A stretch of DNA of 64,000 bases from Blautia sp. Marseille-P3201T (GTDB taxonomy: Bacteria > Bacillota > Clostridia > Lachnospirales > Lachnospiraceae). Below the pieces are notes generated by a model. The model ran no database searches. It was not told the DNA's origin and saw only the letters and a program-made list of their open reading frames with translations. Position 1 is the stretch's first letter. The number at the start of each line of letters is the position of its first letter. The translations under genes and the position numbers were made by a program. Shown in pieces: positions 36,157 to 44,627 of the stretch. The DNA is taken from contig NZ_LT635467.1 of assembly GCF_900120295.1 (NCBI RefSeq), forward strand, positions 64,158 through 128,157. The letters are read 5' to 3'.

Positions 36157-36759
36157 ATGAGTAAAATTGATAATAACAAGCAACAAAAAAGGGACTCCCT
36201 TTTAGAGTCCGCTTTCTCTTTATTTATTAACAATGGTTTTAACAAAACTTCTATCTCTGATATTGTAAATCAGGCAGGCGTGGCAAAAGGCACTTTTTAT
36301 CTTTATTTCAAGGATAAATATGACATTCGCAATCATTTAATCAGTCACAAGGCAAGTCAGGTGTTTCAGATTGCTTATAATGAGCTGTTGAAACACGAAA
36401 GTATCACAGATTTTGAAGAACAGGTACTTTTTATTATTGACAATATTTTAGACCAGCTGGCGGCAAATCATAATCTTGTAAAATTATTGTCCAAGCATTT
36501 AAGCTGGGGATTTTTTAAGAATTCTCTGTTTTTTGCCCCGGGTAAGGATATACCTCCTATTTATACCATCTATGAAAATTTACTGGAAAAATCTACTCAT
36601 ACCTATCGTACACCGGAAGTTATGATGTATATGATTTTAGAACTGGTAAGCGGCATCAGCTATAATCCTATTATTTTTAATCAGCCTGTTTCATTAGAGG
36701 AAATCAAAAATCCCCTCTATGAGTCCATAAAGGGGATCTTCAAACAATTTAGAATTTAA
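36157..36759 (+). CDS. TetR/AcrR family regulator
   Basis: 200-residue dimeric repressor. The N-terminal helix-turn-helix is typical (ISDIVNQAGVAKGTFYLYFK, residues about 33-52). The C-terminal ligand domain is variable. It is divergent from the MMPL operon, with three identical-spaced palindromes between, so it almost certainly controls that operon. The start has GGTTGGAG upstream. Its stop codon overlaps the stop of the convergent brnQ gene. Confidence 0.93.
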   Translation: MSKIDNNKQQKRDSLLESAFSLFINNGFNKTSISDIVNQAGVAKGTFYLYFKDKYDIRNHLISHKASQVFQIAYNELLKHESITDFEEQVLFIIDNILDQLAANHNLVKLLSKHLSWGFFKNSLFFAPGKDIPPIYTIYENLLEKSTHTYRTPEVMMYMILELVSGISYNPIIFNQPVSLEEIKNPLYESIKGIFKQFRI

Positions 36760-38060
36760 CGTTTCTTAACTATGTACAAAACACTGGTGAGTGCTACTGC
36801 TGCGATTGCGACAGCAACCCAGCCAAGTCCCATGGAATACAGCGGCAGAGCATGACACCAGTCACTTAAAAATCCCAACGGAACTTTCAGGTCATCTAAT
36901 ACATAAATTACACTGATGCATCCTACTGCTGTAATTGTGCCTGGATAGATGTACGGATTATTCTTCATCCATCTCTCACAAATTCCCAAAACAATTAACA
37001 TAATAGAAATCGGATAAATGGCATTTAAAATTGGAATAGATATTCCTAAAATCGTATTTAATCCCTGATTGCATACAAGGAAGGAAAAACCGGAAATCAA
37101 AAATACCCATTGTGTATAGGAAATCTTCTTTGTAAGTGTAGAAAAATACTGGGAAATAGAAGTAATCAATCCTACACAGGTTGTCAAACATGCCAGAGTA
37201 AAAATCGCTGCCAGAAGCACTGCTCCCGGACCTCCAAATAACTGTTCTACAATGCAGCGCAGTGTCCAGGCACCATTTTCCTGAATAGGAAATACACCAG
37301 AACTTCCCATTCCCATGTAAGAAAGCATTAAATACACAAGTGATAAAATAGTTCCTGCAAAAATACCTGCACGAACAGTATAACTCATAACGCTCTTTTT
37401 GCTCTCAATTCCAAGGCTTGTAATTGTGGTGGCAACTACTAACCCAAAGTTTAATGCGGCAATGGTATCCATCGTCTGATAACCTTCCAAAAAACCTTTT
37501 GCCAGAGGATTACCGGCATAAGCTTCCTGTGCTGCTGCTATATTTACTTCCCCGCGGAATACATAATTTATAAACACAAAAACTAAAAGCAATAATAAGG
37601 TTGGTGTTAAAAATTTTCCAATTCGCTCTACCAATTTATTCGGTTTCATGGCAAGCCACCCTGCCAGAATAAAAAACACAAAGGAGAAACCAACCATACA
37701 TATCGTAACGGAAGCTTCTTTTGGAAGATAAGGGGCCACCGCCATCTCAAAAGGTACAGAAGCTGCACGTGGAATTCCAAGTCCCGGTCCTATGGACAGA
37801 TAAATCAAAATAGTAAAAATCATGGAAAATCTGGCTCCTACTTTCTGAGAAAGCTTATCCAAACCATCAAAGCGTGCAACAACAATAACGCCCAATACAG
37901 GCAGCGCTACTGCAGTAATCAAAAATCCCAGAACAGCAAGAGGCATCTTCTCTCCTGCATTCTGTCCCAAAAAAGGTGGAAAAATCAGATTTCCTGCACC
38001 AAAAAACAGAGAAAACAACATAAAACTTACCAGTAACATCTTTTTCTTTCCTAGCTTCAT
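36756..38060 (-). CDS. brnQ: Branched-chain amino acid transporter (LIVCS family)
   Basis: 434-residue membrane symporter for Leu/Ile/Val with about twelve helices. The opening (FSLFFGAGNLIFPPFLGQNAG) and GPGLGIPRAASVPFEMAVAP are family signatures. AGGAGG lies about 9 bases before the ATG. A T-box leader upstream (38219-38482) places it under amino-acid starvation control, with an isoleucine-type specifier. A 61-bp dispersed repeat and a palindrome lie between T-box and gene. Confidence 0.95.
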   Translation of the reverse strand: MKLGKKKMLLVSFMLFSLFFGAGNLIFPPFLGQNAGEKMPLAVLGFLITAVALPVLGVIVVARFDGLDKLSQKVGARFSMIFTILIYLSIGPGLGIPRAASVPFEMAVAPYLPKEASVTICMVGFSFVFFILAGWLAMKPNKLVERIGKFLTPTLLLLLVFVFINYVFRGEVNIAAAQEAYAGNPLAKGFLEGYQTMDTIAALNFGLVVATTITSLGIESKKSVMSYTVRAGIFAGTILSLVYLMLSYMGMGSSGVFPIQENGAWTLRCIVEQLFGGPGAVLLAAIFTLACLTTCVGLITSISQYFSTLTKKISYTQWVFLISGFSFLVCNQGLNTILGISIPILNAIYPISIMLIVLGICERWMKNNPYIYPGTITAVGCISVIYVLDDLKVPLGFLSDWCHALPLYSMGLGWVAVAIAAVALTSVLYIVKKR

Positions 38061-38226
38061 TACAAATCCTCCTTAGTATTTAAAAACTGAAACATTTTTT
38101 ATTTTATAGGACGCAATTTCCGCGCGCGAGCGGTTCACAAAGTGATAATTTCATTTCCGCGAGCTGCGCATCCTTGCGGAGCATTTTTTTATTTCATAGG
38201 ACGCAATTTCCTATGAAATAAAAAAA
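38061..38226. repeat. Dispersed repeat block between T-box and brnQ
   Basis: Contains the 61-bp repeat 38112-38172, which recurs at 50019-50079 with one mismatch, preceded by TATAGGACGCAATTT. The second part is a 17-bp-arm palindrome (38185-38225, arms ending ATTTCATAGGA / TCCTATGAAAT around CGCAATT). The motif TTTATTTCATAGGNCGCAAT also occurs at 1971-1990. The block is transcribed as part of the brnQ leader. Its role is unknown. Confidence 0.8.
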
Positions 38227-38482
38227 GCTGCCCTCTCAAAAGGACAACTCTCGTCGTGGTACCACCTTAATTCCCTGCAAATATGCAGGCTCATGCACAC
38301 ATCAATTTAATGCGTATCACCTATAACGTGGCTCTACTCCGGCGTACCTACTTATTTCAGTTTACTTCTCCGGGATGATTTCACCTTTTGGCTTTCTTGA
38401 CAGCTTCCACCAGCCGCTGCCTCTCTGTAAATTCCACCAAGGGCTACTTATTCCCATCAACGAATTTTACTCTTTTTCTTAA
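38219..38482 (-). promoter_or_regulatory. T-box riboswitch upstream of brnQ
   Basis: On the minus strand the canonical T-box core GGTGGTACCACG (38254-38267 region) is followed by a terminator hairpin (arms GTTGTCC / GGGCAGC) and TTTTTT. Upstream are Stem I features (AATAAGTAGCCC, ACAGAGAG, GGCTGGTGGAAGCTG). The sequence GTGAAATCATCCC suggests an ATC (isoleucine) specifier codon, in agreement with the BrnQ product. Uncharged tRNA should stabilise the antiterminator and allow transcription of brnQ. Confidence 0.92.
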
Positions 38483-38487
38483 AATCT

Positions 38488-38516
38488 ATAATAAGCACTT
38501 CTTTTACGTTCGTCAA
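38488..38516 (-). promoter_or_regulatory. Promoter of the T-box/brnQ unit
   Basis: Minus strand: TTGACG, a 17-base spacer and TATTAT, placed just before the T-box leader. Confidence 0.75.
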
Positions 38517-38713
38517 GTATTTTGACAAAATATTTCTCCTGCTTTTTAAAGATGAAAAATAGAATTCCTCTGCTTTTTTGAAATTTTGCCTGAAATGGCG
38601 TTGAAATGTTTCTATCTGGGGTTGTCACATTAAGCAGAAATACGGAATACTTCTACACTCTCGATATCGCTTAATGCAACAACCTCATTTTTCAATTAGA
38701 TATGATTTAGATA

Positions 38714-39568
38714 TTACATTTTAGAAATGAATTCATCCAATGATTGTACTTTCAATGCTGTCTCCATCCAACTTCTAATGACTTCTATATCCTGCTGTTG
38801 ATGTAAAGTTTTCAGGAGATTGTCTGGCAGTTCTCCAAATCTGTTTAATGCCATCTGGAGCATTTCTCGTGCTCCTTCTAATTCTCCGGCTTTTCTCCCT
38901 TCTCTGCGTTCATCTTGCATCAATAATTCCAAAAGCATAAATCTCTCCTCCATTTCTCTGCTCCCCTTGATATGGGTGACTGATTTCTGCACTTGTCTTA
39001 CATAATCATCCTGAAAGTCCGTCTGACTTTCTTTTAAGTCTGCATGCACAAATTTCAGAAAAGAAACTAATTCCTCCGGCACATCTTCTGCGTTTTCTCC
39101 ACAGGTGTTTAGAAACATAATACAACGTCCGTCTTTTAAAGACGCTTTTTGTGTTTCCTCACAGCTTTTTCGAAAAGTATACCGATATTTTCCTTCCCCA
39201 AAAGGGTCAAAATCACAGAGAAAAATCACGTAGCTGTCGGGAAGCTCTGCATATTCACACCCCTTTGCCAAAAGCTCCATATCCATCTGGCTTTGGTAAT
39301 AACGGCTTCTGCGTCCCAAAGCAGGCTGCTTTAGTACCTGCATCTCTATATTATAACGGGTATTCTTTTCATCCTTTGCATAAACGTCTAATCGCACACC
39401 TTTATACTCCGGATGATAGACAATATTTTTCTCTGTGCTGATTTCCACATGGTCTACTTTAATAGAAAGCGCACGCTCCAAGAAACCTTTGCAGTTTTCC
39501 TCCTCTGACATCACTGCCGCAAACATAAAGTTATTTTTGATTGTAAGATTTTTTAATAATGTATTCAT
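38714..39568 (-). CDS. Rpn family PD-(D/E)XK nuclease/putative transposase, copy A
   Basis: 284 residues. The PD-(D/E)XK core is visible as LDVYAKDEKN (Asp61), IEMQ (Glu75, Gln77) and SRYYQSQMD. Rpn proteins are DNA endonucleases that promote recombination in E. coli and have been linked to phage defence. The first ~225 residues are almost the same as copy B at 47508; the last ~60 differ (KAGELEGAREMLQMALNRFG) although similar in plan. GGAGG precedes the ATG. The promoter is at 39607-39636. Confidence 0.9.
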   Translation of the reverse strand: MNTLLKNLTIKNNFMFAAVMSEEENCKGFLERALSIKVDHVEISTEKNIVYHPEYKGVRLDVYAKDEKNTRYNIEMQVLKQPALGRRSRYYQSQMDMELLAKGCEYAELPDSYVIFLCDFDPFGEGKYRYTFRKSCEETQKASLKDGRCIMFLNTCGENAEDVPEELVSFLKFVHADLKESQTDFQDDYVRQVQKSVTHIKGSREMEERFMLLELLMQDERREGRKAGELEGAREMLQMALNRFGELPDNLLKTLHQQQDIEVIRSWMETALKVQSLDEFISKM

Positions 39569-39606
39569 ACTTTTCCTCCACTTTGCAGAGGAATTCTATA
39601 ACATCC

Positions 39607-39636
39607 ATTATAACAGATGGCGAAGAAATTTATCAA
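39607..39636 (-). promoter_or_regulatory. Promoter of Rpn copy A
   Basis: Minus strand: TTGATA, an 18-base spacer and TATAAT. The same promoter is present in copy B at 48411-48440. Confidence 0.7.
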
Positions 39637-39645
39637 TAGCTCAAA

Positions 39646-40314
39646 TTATAAAATTATTTTTCCATCCTCAATATGCACGATTACATCTGCCTGTCTTGCA
39701 ATTTCCAAATCATGTGTCACTACAATTAAAGTCTGTCCAAACTGCTCCGAACACTGCTGCAATAAATCCAGCGTATCTTCCCCTGTCTTTTTATCCAAAT
39801 TTCCCGTAGGTTCATCTGCAAAAATAATCTGCGGTCTCGCCAACAGACAGCGGGCAATGGCTGCTCTTTGTTGTTCTCCACCGGAAAGCTCACATGGATA
39901 TTTCTTCAATTTATCCTCAAGTCTTAAAAGTCCTGTCACTTCCTCCAAAAATTGCTTATCTACTTTTCTCTGGTCTAACTTCAAAGGCATACAGATATTA
40001 TTTAATACATTAAATTCGTCCAATAAGTTAAACTGCTGAAACACAAAGCCCATATACCTTCTGCGAAATACCGCCATTTTCTCATCTGAATACTGATAAA
40101 GATTTTCTCCGTTTATAAATACTTCACCCTTTGTGGGACGGTCAAGTCCGCTTAATGTGTGCAAAAGTGTAGATTTTCCTGAACCGCTTTTTCCTATAAT
40201 GGCATAGAACATTCCCTTCTCCACCTCCAGACTTACACCTCGAAGTGCAGGTACATCACCGGAAGATGTCTTATATGTTTTATAAATATTTTTTGCAGAT
40301 AAAATAGTTCCCAT
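39646..40314 (-). CDS. ABC transporter ATP-binding protein (MacB/BceA type)
   Basis: 222-residue nucleotide-binding subunit for FtsX-type permeases. Walker A GKSGSGKST, Q-loop QQFNLLDEF, signature LSGGEQQRAAIARCLL and Walker B IIFADEPTGNLD are all intact. It lies 19 bases downstream of permease 2 and is the only ATPase in the cluster, so it may serve both large permeases. AAGGGGG precedes the ATG. Antimicrobial peptide sensing or export is the usual role of such systems. Confidence 0.94.
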   Translation of the reverse strand: MGTILSAKNIYKTYKTSSGDVPALRGVSLEVEKGMFYAIIGKSGSGKSTLLHTLSGLDRPTKGEVFINGENLYQYSDEKMAVFRRRYMGFVFQQFNLLDEFNVLNNICMPLKLDQRKVDKQFLEEVTGLLRLEDKLKKYPCELSGGEQQRAAIARCLLARPQIIFADEPTGNLDKKTGEDTLDLLQQCSEQFGQTLIVVTHDLEIARQADVIVHIEDGKIIL

Positions 40315-40333
40315 AAAAAATTCCCCCTTTTCC

Positions 40334-42883
40334 TTATTGTTTTAACTTTTCCATCAATGTTGTTTTTGTCAAAATTCGATTGCACCAATAGAACAGGATT
40401 AAGAAAAAAATCAAAATCGCAACTATGAATAAAATAAATACTTCAAGACTGACTCCGCACATTTCTAAATAATAATAGGTGCTCTGTATTCCCTCTTTCA
40501 ACGTATAATTATCTCCAAAATTTTCTATGACATATCTCACTTTCAGCCATTCTCTGATTACAAAATAGACGCCGTAAAAGAAAAATGCTAAGAATAGAGA
40601 AGAAACACCTGTAAGCGCTCCCTTTTTCAAAATTTCAATGTACATTTGTTTGTTTGACATACCGATTGCCTGCAAAATTCCATACTTTCTACATTCGTAT
40701 CTGGCTGCAAGTGTAATCAAATTCCATAAAAGTAAGAACAGCGTAAGTCCAATACATCCTCCGCAGACACAGATAAGAAGCAAATTCTGCAAATGTGAAA
40801 GAACCTGTGCAGACACTTCTTCTCGATTATTATCCAAGGTTGTACCATAAGCTTTTGCAGTCTGAGCAACCAGATAATCTGTTGAAAGATATTTTGCATT
40901 TACAGATGTATAAATCTCTGCACTACTGTCGCCGTATATATCGCCTCCTGTATAATGACTGCTGACCTCCGCATTTTTACTTTCATCAAGCACCTTCTGC
41001 ATGAAATTATCTGACACTAAAATATTATAATGAGCCCCGTAGCTTCCGATATATCCTTTCCCTGCCCCTTCCCGAAGTTTCCGCTTCATAGGCTGTACGG
41101 CAAGCTTCAAAGAATGTTCTGACGCAAGACTTGGATTTTGAAAATCCTCTGAATTTCTGTCATAGAACCTCAGATTTATGGTATCTTCTTTGTCTAAACC
41201 GGTATCTTCATACACCGTACCGTCAAAAGTAATTTTTCCGTCATCTTCTGTAACAAAAGTAACCAATGCTGTTTTTCCTTCTTCAAAAGCTTTCTCATCA
41301 AATCCGGAAATGGCTGTATCAAAATAGTCCTTCCAATACTCTTTTCGAATACCAATTACACGAACACCAATTCCCTTAGGAAAACACATATACTCCGTTG
41401 TACCGTCTGCATTCTGCTGTTCCATAAAAATAGGCTGATTTTTGTTCTTATTTTCTTTACAAGCTGATGCTAAAGGCACTTTTTCCATATTGTCAAAGCT
41501 CAACTCTCCTACCATTTCCCCATAGGGCAAAACTTTGGTTATTCCCGGCAGTTCTTCCAACACTTTTACTTCTTCTTCACTGATTGTTTTTTCTGCCGCA
41601 TCTATCCTGTAAGAGTTCTCCTTTTCTGCCCATCTCTTTTCAAAAAACTCCGGTATACTCTCCATCATTACAAATAACATTACTGTGGAAAACATTCCTG
41701 CCAGCAAAGTAAGAGAAGCTTTTTTTATACTTCTGTAACGCTTTCCCATCTTTCCGGACATGGTAATTTTTCCTGTTAACGGCTGCTTCATAGCTAGATA
41801 AAGCACCAGCAAACGACAGAAAAAGATAGATCCAAGCCATAAAAGTGTTACAACCAAAAATCCGAAAATCGGAATAGAAATTCGGAAATCCGTAAAACTT
41901 ACATTGATAAATACCTTAAAAATCCCCCACAAGCCTGCGCTTCCAATTATCGTTCCTAAGCAAATGCAGGGTACAACCATACACATTGTTTCATAAAATA
42001 AAAGTCCAATCAGTTGCTTTTTTGTGCCTCCGATACTGCGAAACAAGGCAATGGAACGAAGCTGCTCCTGCATCTGCACAAAATAAACGCAAGCAACTGC
42101 CAATACCGTAGTAAGCAAAATCAATACCAGATAGAGGTAATAATCTGCTTTCTCTGACAAGGAATTATATGCAAATGTATTGCCTACAATCTTTAAATTT
42201 TTATTCTCCGTCTTCCCGAATGCAGTCTGAATACTGCCTGTCAAAGCCTCCTGCTCTTTATCAGAAGTGACAAAGTAATGATAATCAGGAAATGGCTGTA
42301 ATTTCTCCCCATCCTCTTTTACAATAAAAGCGGCAGGAAGGCTGACGTTTTCCTCGCAATTCCATAAATGAGAATATTGTTTCAGTACACCGCAAAGAGT
42401 AAACTCTGCTTCCACCCATGTTTCTAAATCTTTTTGAAAACTGATTACAATCTTTTGATTAAGCTCGTAATCGTAGCCTAACGCACTCAACAGACTGGCT
42501 TCCATAGCGATTTCTCCTGATTTTTCAGGAAAATGTCCTTCCAAAAGCTCCAGATTTCCCATCTCGATGAGAGCTTTATCCGGTGTTCCAATGGTATCTG
42601 AACCTCCGATATTACCATAGGATAGCAATGTTCCTACTTGCTTTGAAAGAGGATTTTCTTCTAAAATTTCTTTGTCCTCTTCCGTGCTATTATAAACTGC
42701 GGTTTTCCATGAGCCATAGGTATCCAGCCTATATTGTGCATTTGTTTCATTCAGACTGTCTGTAATTCCCAGCGTGATTACCGTAAACGCAAAGGAACAA
42801 AGAAGAATAATTCCCAACAGAAGGCTATTCCTCTTTGTTCCTCTTATCCGTTGTATTGCCAGCGAAAATAACTCATTTTTCAT
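40334..42883 (-). CDS. FtsX-like ABC permease 2
   Basis: 849 residues with an N-terminal helix, a large extracytoplasmic domain, three helices, a second external domain and three closing helices (two FtsX modules: YLYLVLILLTTVLAVACVYF to LFYETMCMV, and LLLICVCGGCIGLTLFLLLW to the end). It is a paralogue of permease 1 (44628); both share the opening plan and the LSALGYDYELNQKI / LSVLGYDYELGQKI segment. GAGAGGGG precedes the ATG. It is followed by the ATPase gene. Confidence 0.88.
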   Translation of the reverse strand: MKNELFSLAIQRIRGTKRNSLLLGIILLCSFAFTVITLGITDSLNETNAQYRLDTYGSWKTAVYNSTEEDKEILEENPLSKQVGTLLSYGNIGGSDTIGTPDKALIEMGNLELLEGHFPEKSGEIAMEASLLSALGYDYELNQKIVISFQKDLETWVEAEFTLCGVLKQYSHLWNCEENVSLPAAFIVKEDGEKLQPFPDYHYFVTSDKEQEALTGSIQTAFGKTENKNLKIVGNTFAYNSLSEKADYYLYLVLILLTTVLAVACVYFVQMQEQLRSIALFRSIGGTKKQLIGLLFYETMCMVVPCICLGTIIGSAGLWGIFKVFINVSFTDFRISIPIFGFLVVTLLWLGSIFFCRLLVLYLAMKQPLTGKITMSGKMGKRYRSIKKASLTLLAGMFSTVMLFVMMESIPEFFEKRWAEKENSYRIDAAEKTISEEEVKVLEELPGITKVLPYGEMVGELSFDNMEKVPLASACKENKNKNQPIFMEQQNADGTTEYMCFPKGIGVRVIGIRKEYWKDYFDTAISGFDEKAFEEGKTALVTFVTEDDGKITFDGTVYEDTGLDKEDTINLRFYDRNSEDFQNPSLASEHSLKLAVQPMKRKLREGAGKGYIGSYGAHYNILVSDNFMQKVLDESKNAEVSSHYTGGDIYGDSSAEIYTSVNAKYLSTDYLVAQTAKAYGTTLDNNREEVSAQVLSHLQNLLLICVCGGCIGLTLFLLLWNLITLAARYECRKYGILQAIGMSNKQMYIEILKKGALTGVSSLFLAFFFYGVYFVIREWLKVRYVIENFGDNYTLKEGIQSTYYYLEMCGVSLEVFILFIVAILIFFLILFYWCNRILTKTTLMEKLKQ

Positions 42884-42936
42884 ACTTCGATGCCCCTCTC
42901 TGCTACCTTCTATACTAAGATTATAACAAGAAAAGC

Positions 42937-43893
42937 TTACAGTTTTCTCTCATTTCCCCTTACGATTTTGTAAGGTTCTGTGCCATAAAGCATTGGAAGA
43001 CTTACAAGAAAACAAGCGCCCTTCCCCTGAATATTCTTCACGGAAATACTTCCGTGATGGGATTTTATAATATCCTGTGCCATATTAAGCCCTATACCAT
43101 ATCCTGCTTTTCTGGAAGTTCCACGGCAAAAACGCTGGAATAAGATTGGCATTTCTTCCGGTGAAATTCCCTCTCCTTCATCACATATAGAAACCTTAAT
43201 ATCCCCTTCTTTTTCTTCCAAATTCACCCAAACTATTGTGCCCTTTTTGGTATGCTCGGCAGCATTTTTTAAAAGATTTTCAAAAGCCTGCATAAGCCAG
43301 AAACCATCTCCAAAATACTTTTTAGGAAGCTCCCCTTTCATCTCAAAGCTTACTTTTCTCTTATGTGCAATCACTTCCAGTCGCTCAATACAAGCGCTTA
43401 TCAGCTTTTCTAAATCCAGCTCCTCATAATCCATAAGTACCTTACCGGCAGCCAGTTGGCTGGATTTTAAAACCCTTTCAATTTCCTCTGTAAGGCGGGT
43501 AACACATTTCTGCCCCTCTTTTAAAGCTGCTTTTTCCTCCTCTGTTTTGGTATGAAAATCAGCCAAATCAAGACGTATCTGTAAGGCTGTAACCGATGTT
43601 TTCATCTGATGTGCCATATTTTCGATAAAACTGTTTGTATAGATTTCCTTTTGCTTTTTGTGATATCTTTCATGAAGAAGCTGTTCCTCCAGCTCCCGAA
43701 CCTGATTGAGCAGATTAAAACAAACCCCTTCCTCCAGAGACTTCTTATTGACTTGCTCCGGATAAAGAAGAAAATGGCTGATATCTGCTTCTGCCTGCCT
43801 GATATTGTCTTCCATTTTTCTGCTTTTTCTAAATAACAAAATTGCGGCAATGGTACTAATACACGCTATAATAAAACAAACTATTGTCAACAT
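42937..43893 (-). CDS. Sensor histidine kinase
   Basis: 318-residue membrane kinase. A single N-terminal helix (residues about 2-20), almost no external sensor domain, a coiled linker, phospho-acceptor His95 in FIENMAHQMKTSVTAL, then an ATPase domain with NLLKNAAEHT, DEGEGISPEE and GYGIGLNMA. Such intramembrane-sensing kinases typically sense through a partner permease of Bce type. ATG at 43893 is taken; a GTG at 43905 is possible. It overlaps the response regulator gene by 7 bases. Confidence 0.92.
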   Translation of the reverse strand: MLTIVCFIIACISTIAAILLFRKSRKMEDNIRQAEADISHFLLYPEQVNKKSLEEGVCFNLLNQVRELEEQLLHERYHKKQKEIYTNSFIENMAHQMKTSVTALQIRLDLADFHTKTEEEKAALKEGQKCVTRLTEEIERVLKSSQLAAGKVLMDYEELDLEKLISACIERLEVIAHKRKVSFEMKGELPKKYFGDGFWLMQAFENLLKNAAEHTKKGTIVWVNLEEKEGDIKVSICDEGEGISPEEMPILFQRFCRGTSRKAGYGIGLNMAQDIIKSHHGSISVKNIQGKGACFLVSLPMLYGTEPYKIVRGNERKL

Positions 43894-44588
43894 GGTTTTT
43901 GACACCTCTTTACCGGCACTGCCCAGCGATAGCCTACTCCACGTATGGTCGTAATGTAAGGAGCTTCCTCAAAAGTTCCCAGCTTATCCCGTAAACGGCT
44001 GACATTTACATTCAATGTATTTTCCTCCACAAACTGAAAATCATTATCCCACACATGGTAAAGCAAGTCCTTTCTGGTAATGGTATTCGGCCAGCTTTTC
44101 AATAACAACACGGCAATCTTCAATTCCACGGAAGTAAGGGGAAGCGCTTCTTTTCCTTTTATCATCTGGTGTGTAAAATGATTATAATACAACTCTCCGC
44201 TTTGATAATATTCCCCCTTATTTAAGGAAGAACGGCGAAGAATTGCCTGCATACGCACCAGCAATTCCTGCATACGGAAAGGCTTTGTAACATAGTCATC
44301 TCCCCCAACCTGAAATCCCCGTATAAGCTCTAATTCGCTGCTGCAGCCTGTGAGAAAAAGAATAGGAACATCCGAAAACTCTCTGATTTTTTTACATAAA
44401 TCATATCCACTATCCTCACCGAGACAAACGTCCAAAATTACAAGAGCAATATTTTCTCTGTTTAAAATCTCTATGGTATCTGCACTGTTATCTGATACAG
44501 ACACTTGATAACCATAGCTTTTCAAAATATCTGACAAACCGTTTGCAACATTTTCATCGTCTTCTGTAATCAAAATATGAAACTTCAT
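43887..44588 (-). CDS. OmpR-family response regulator
   Basis: 233 residues. The receiver domain has the acidic pair in ITEDDEN, the phosphorylation site Asp53 (VILDVCLG), Thr in FLTG and Lys in TKPF. A winged-helix DNA-binding domain follows (LTSVELKIAVLLL, VEENTLNVNVSRLRDKLG, IRGVGYRW). AGAGGTC lies 4-5 bases before the ATG. It overlaps the kinase gene and likely controls the permease and ATPase genes around it. Confidence 0.94.
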   Translation of the reverse strand: MKFHILITEDDENVANGLSDILKSYGYQVSVSDNSADTIEILNRENIALVILDVCLGEDSGYDLCKKIREFSDVPILFLTGCSSELELIRGFQVGGDDYVTKPFRMQELLVRMQAILRRSSLNKGEYYQSGELYYNHFTHQMIKGKEALPLTSVELKIAVLLLKSWPNTITRKDLLYHVWDNDFQFVEENTLNVNVSRLRDKLGTFEEAPYITTIRGVGYRWAVPVKRCQKPC

Positions 44589-44627
44589 TTTAGACCTCTG
44601 TAAATCAAAATTCTTGTAAGCATTATA

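Larger units (their letters stand above)
38558..39638 (-). mobile_element. Rpn element copy A with 15-bp inverted repeats
   Basis: The sequence from 38558 to 39638 is repeated, almost identically for most of its length, at 47359-48442 in the same orientation. It holds one rpn gene, its promoter and a 3' hairpin. ATAGAATTCCTCTGC (38559-38573) has its exact reverse complement at 39585-39599, between the promoter and the ribosome site. The duplication continues 39 bases past this inverted repeat. No target duplication is evident. Mobility is inferred from the duplication. Confidence 0.75.

Noticed and set aside
38488..38713. Target duplication around Rpn element copy A
   Set aside because: Left and right flanking bases of the inverted repeats were compared for both copies; no direct repeat was found, and the right side duplication runs past the inverted repeat.
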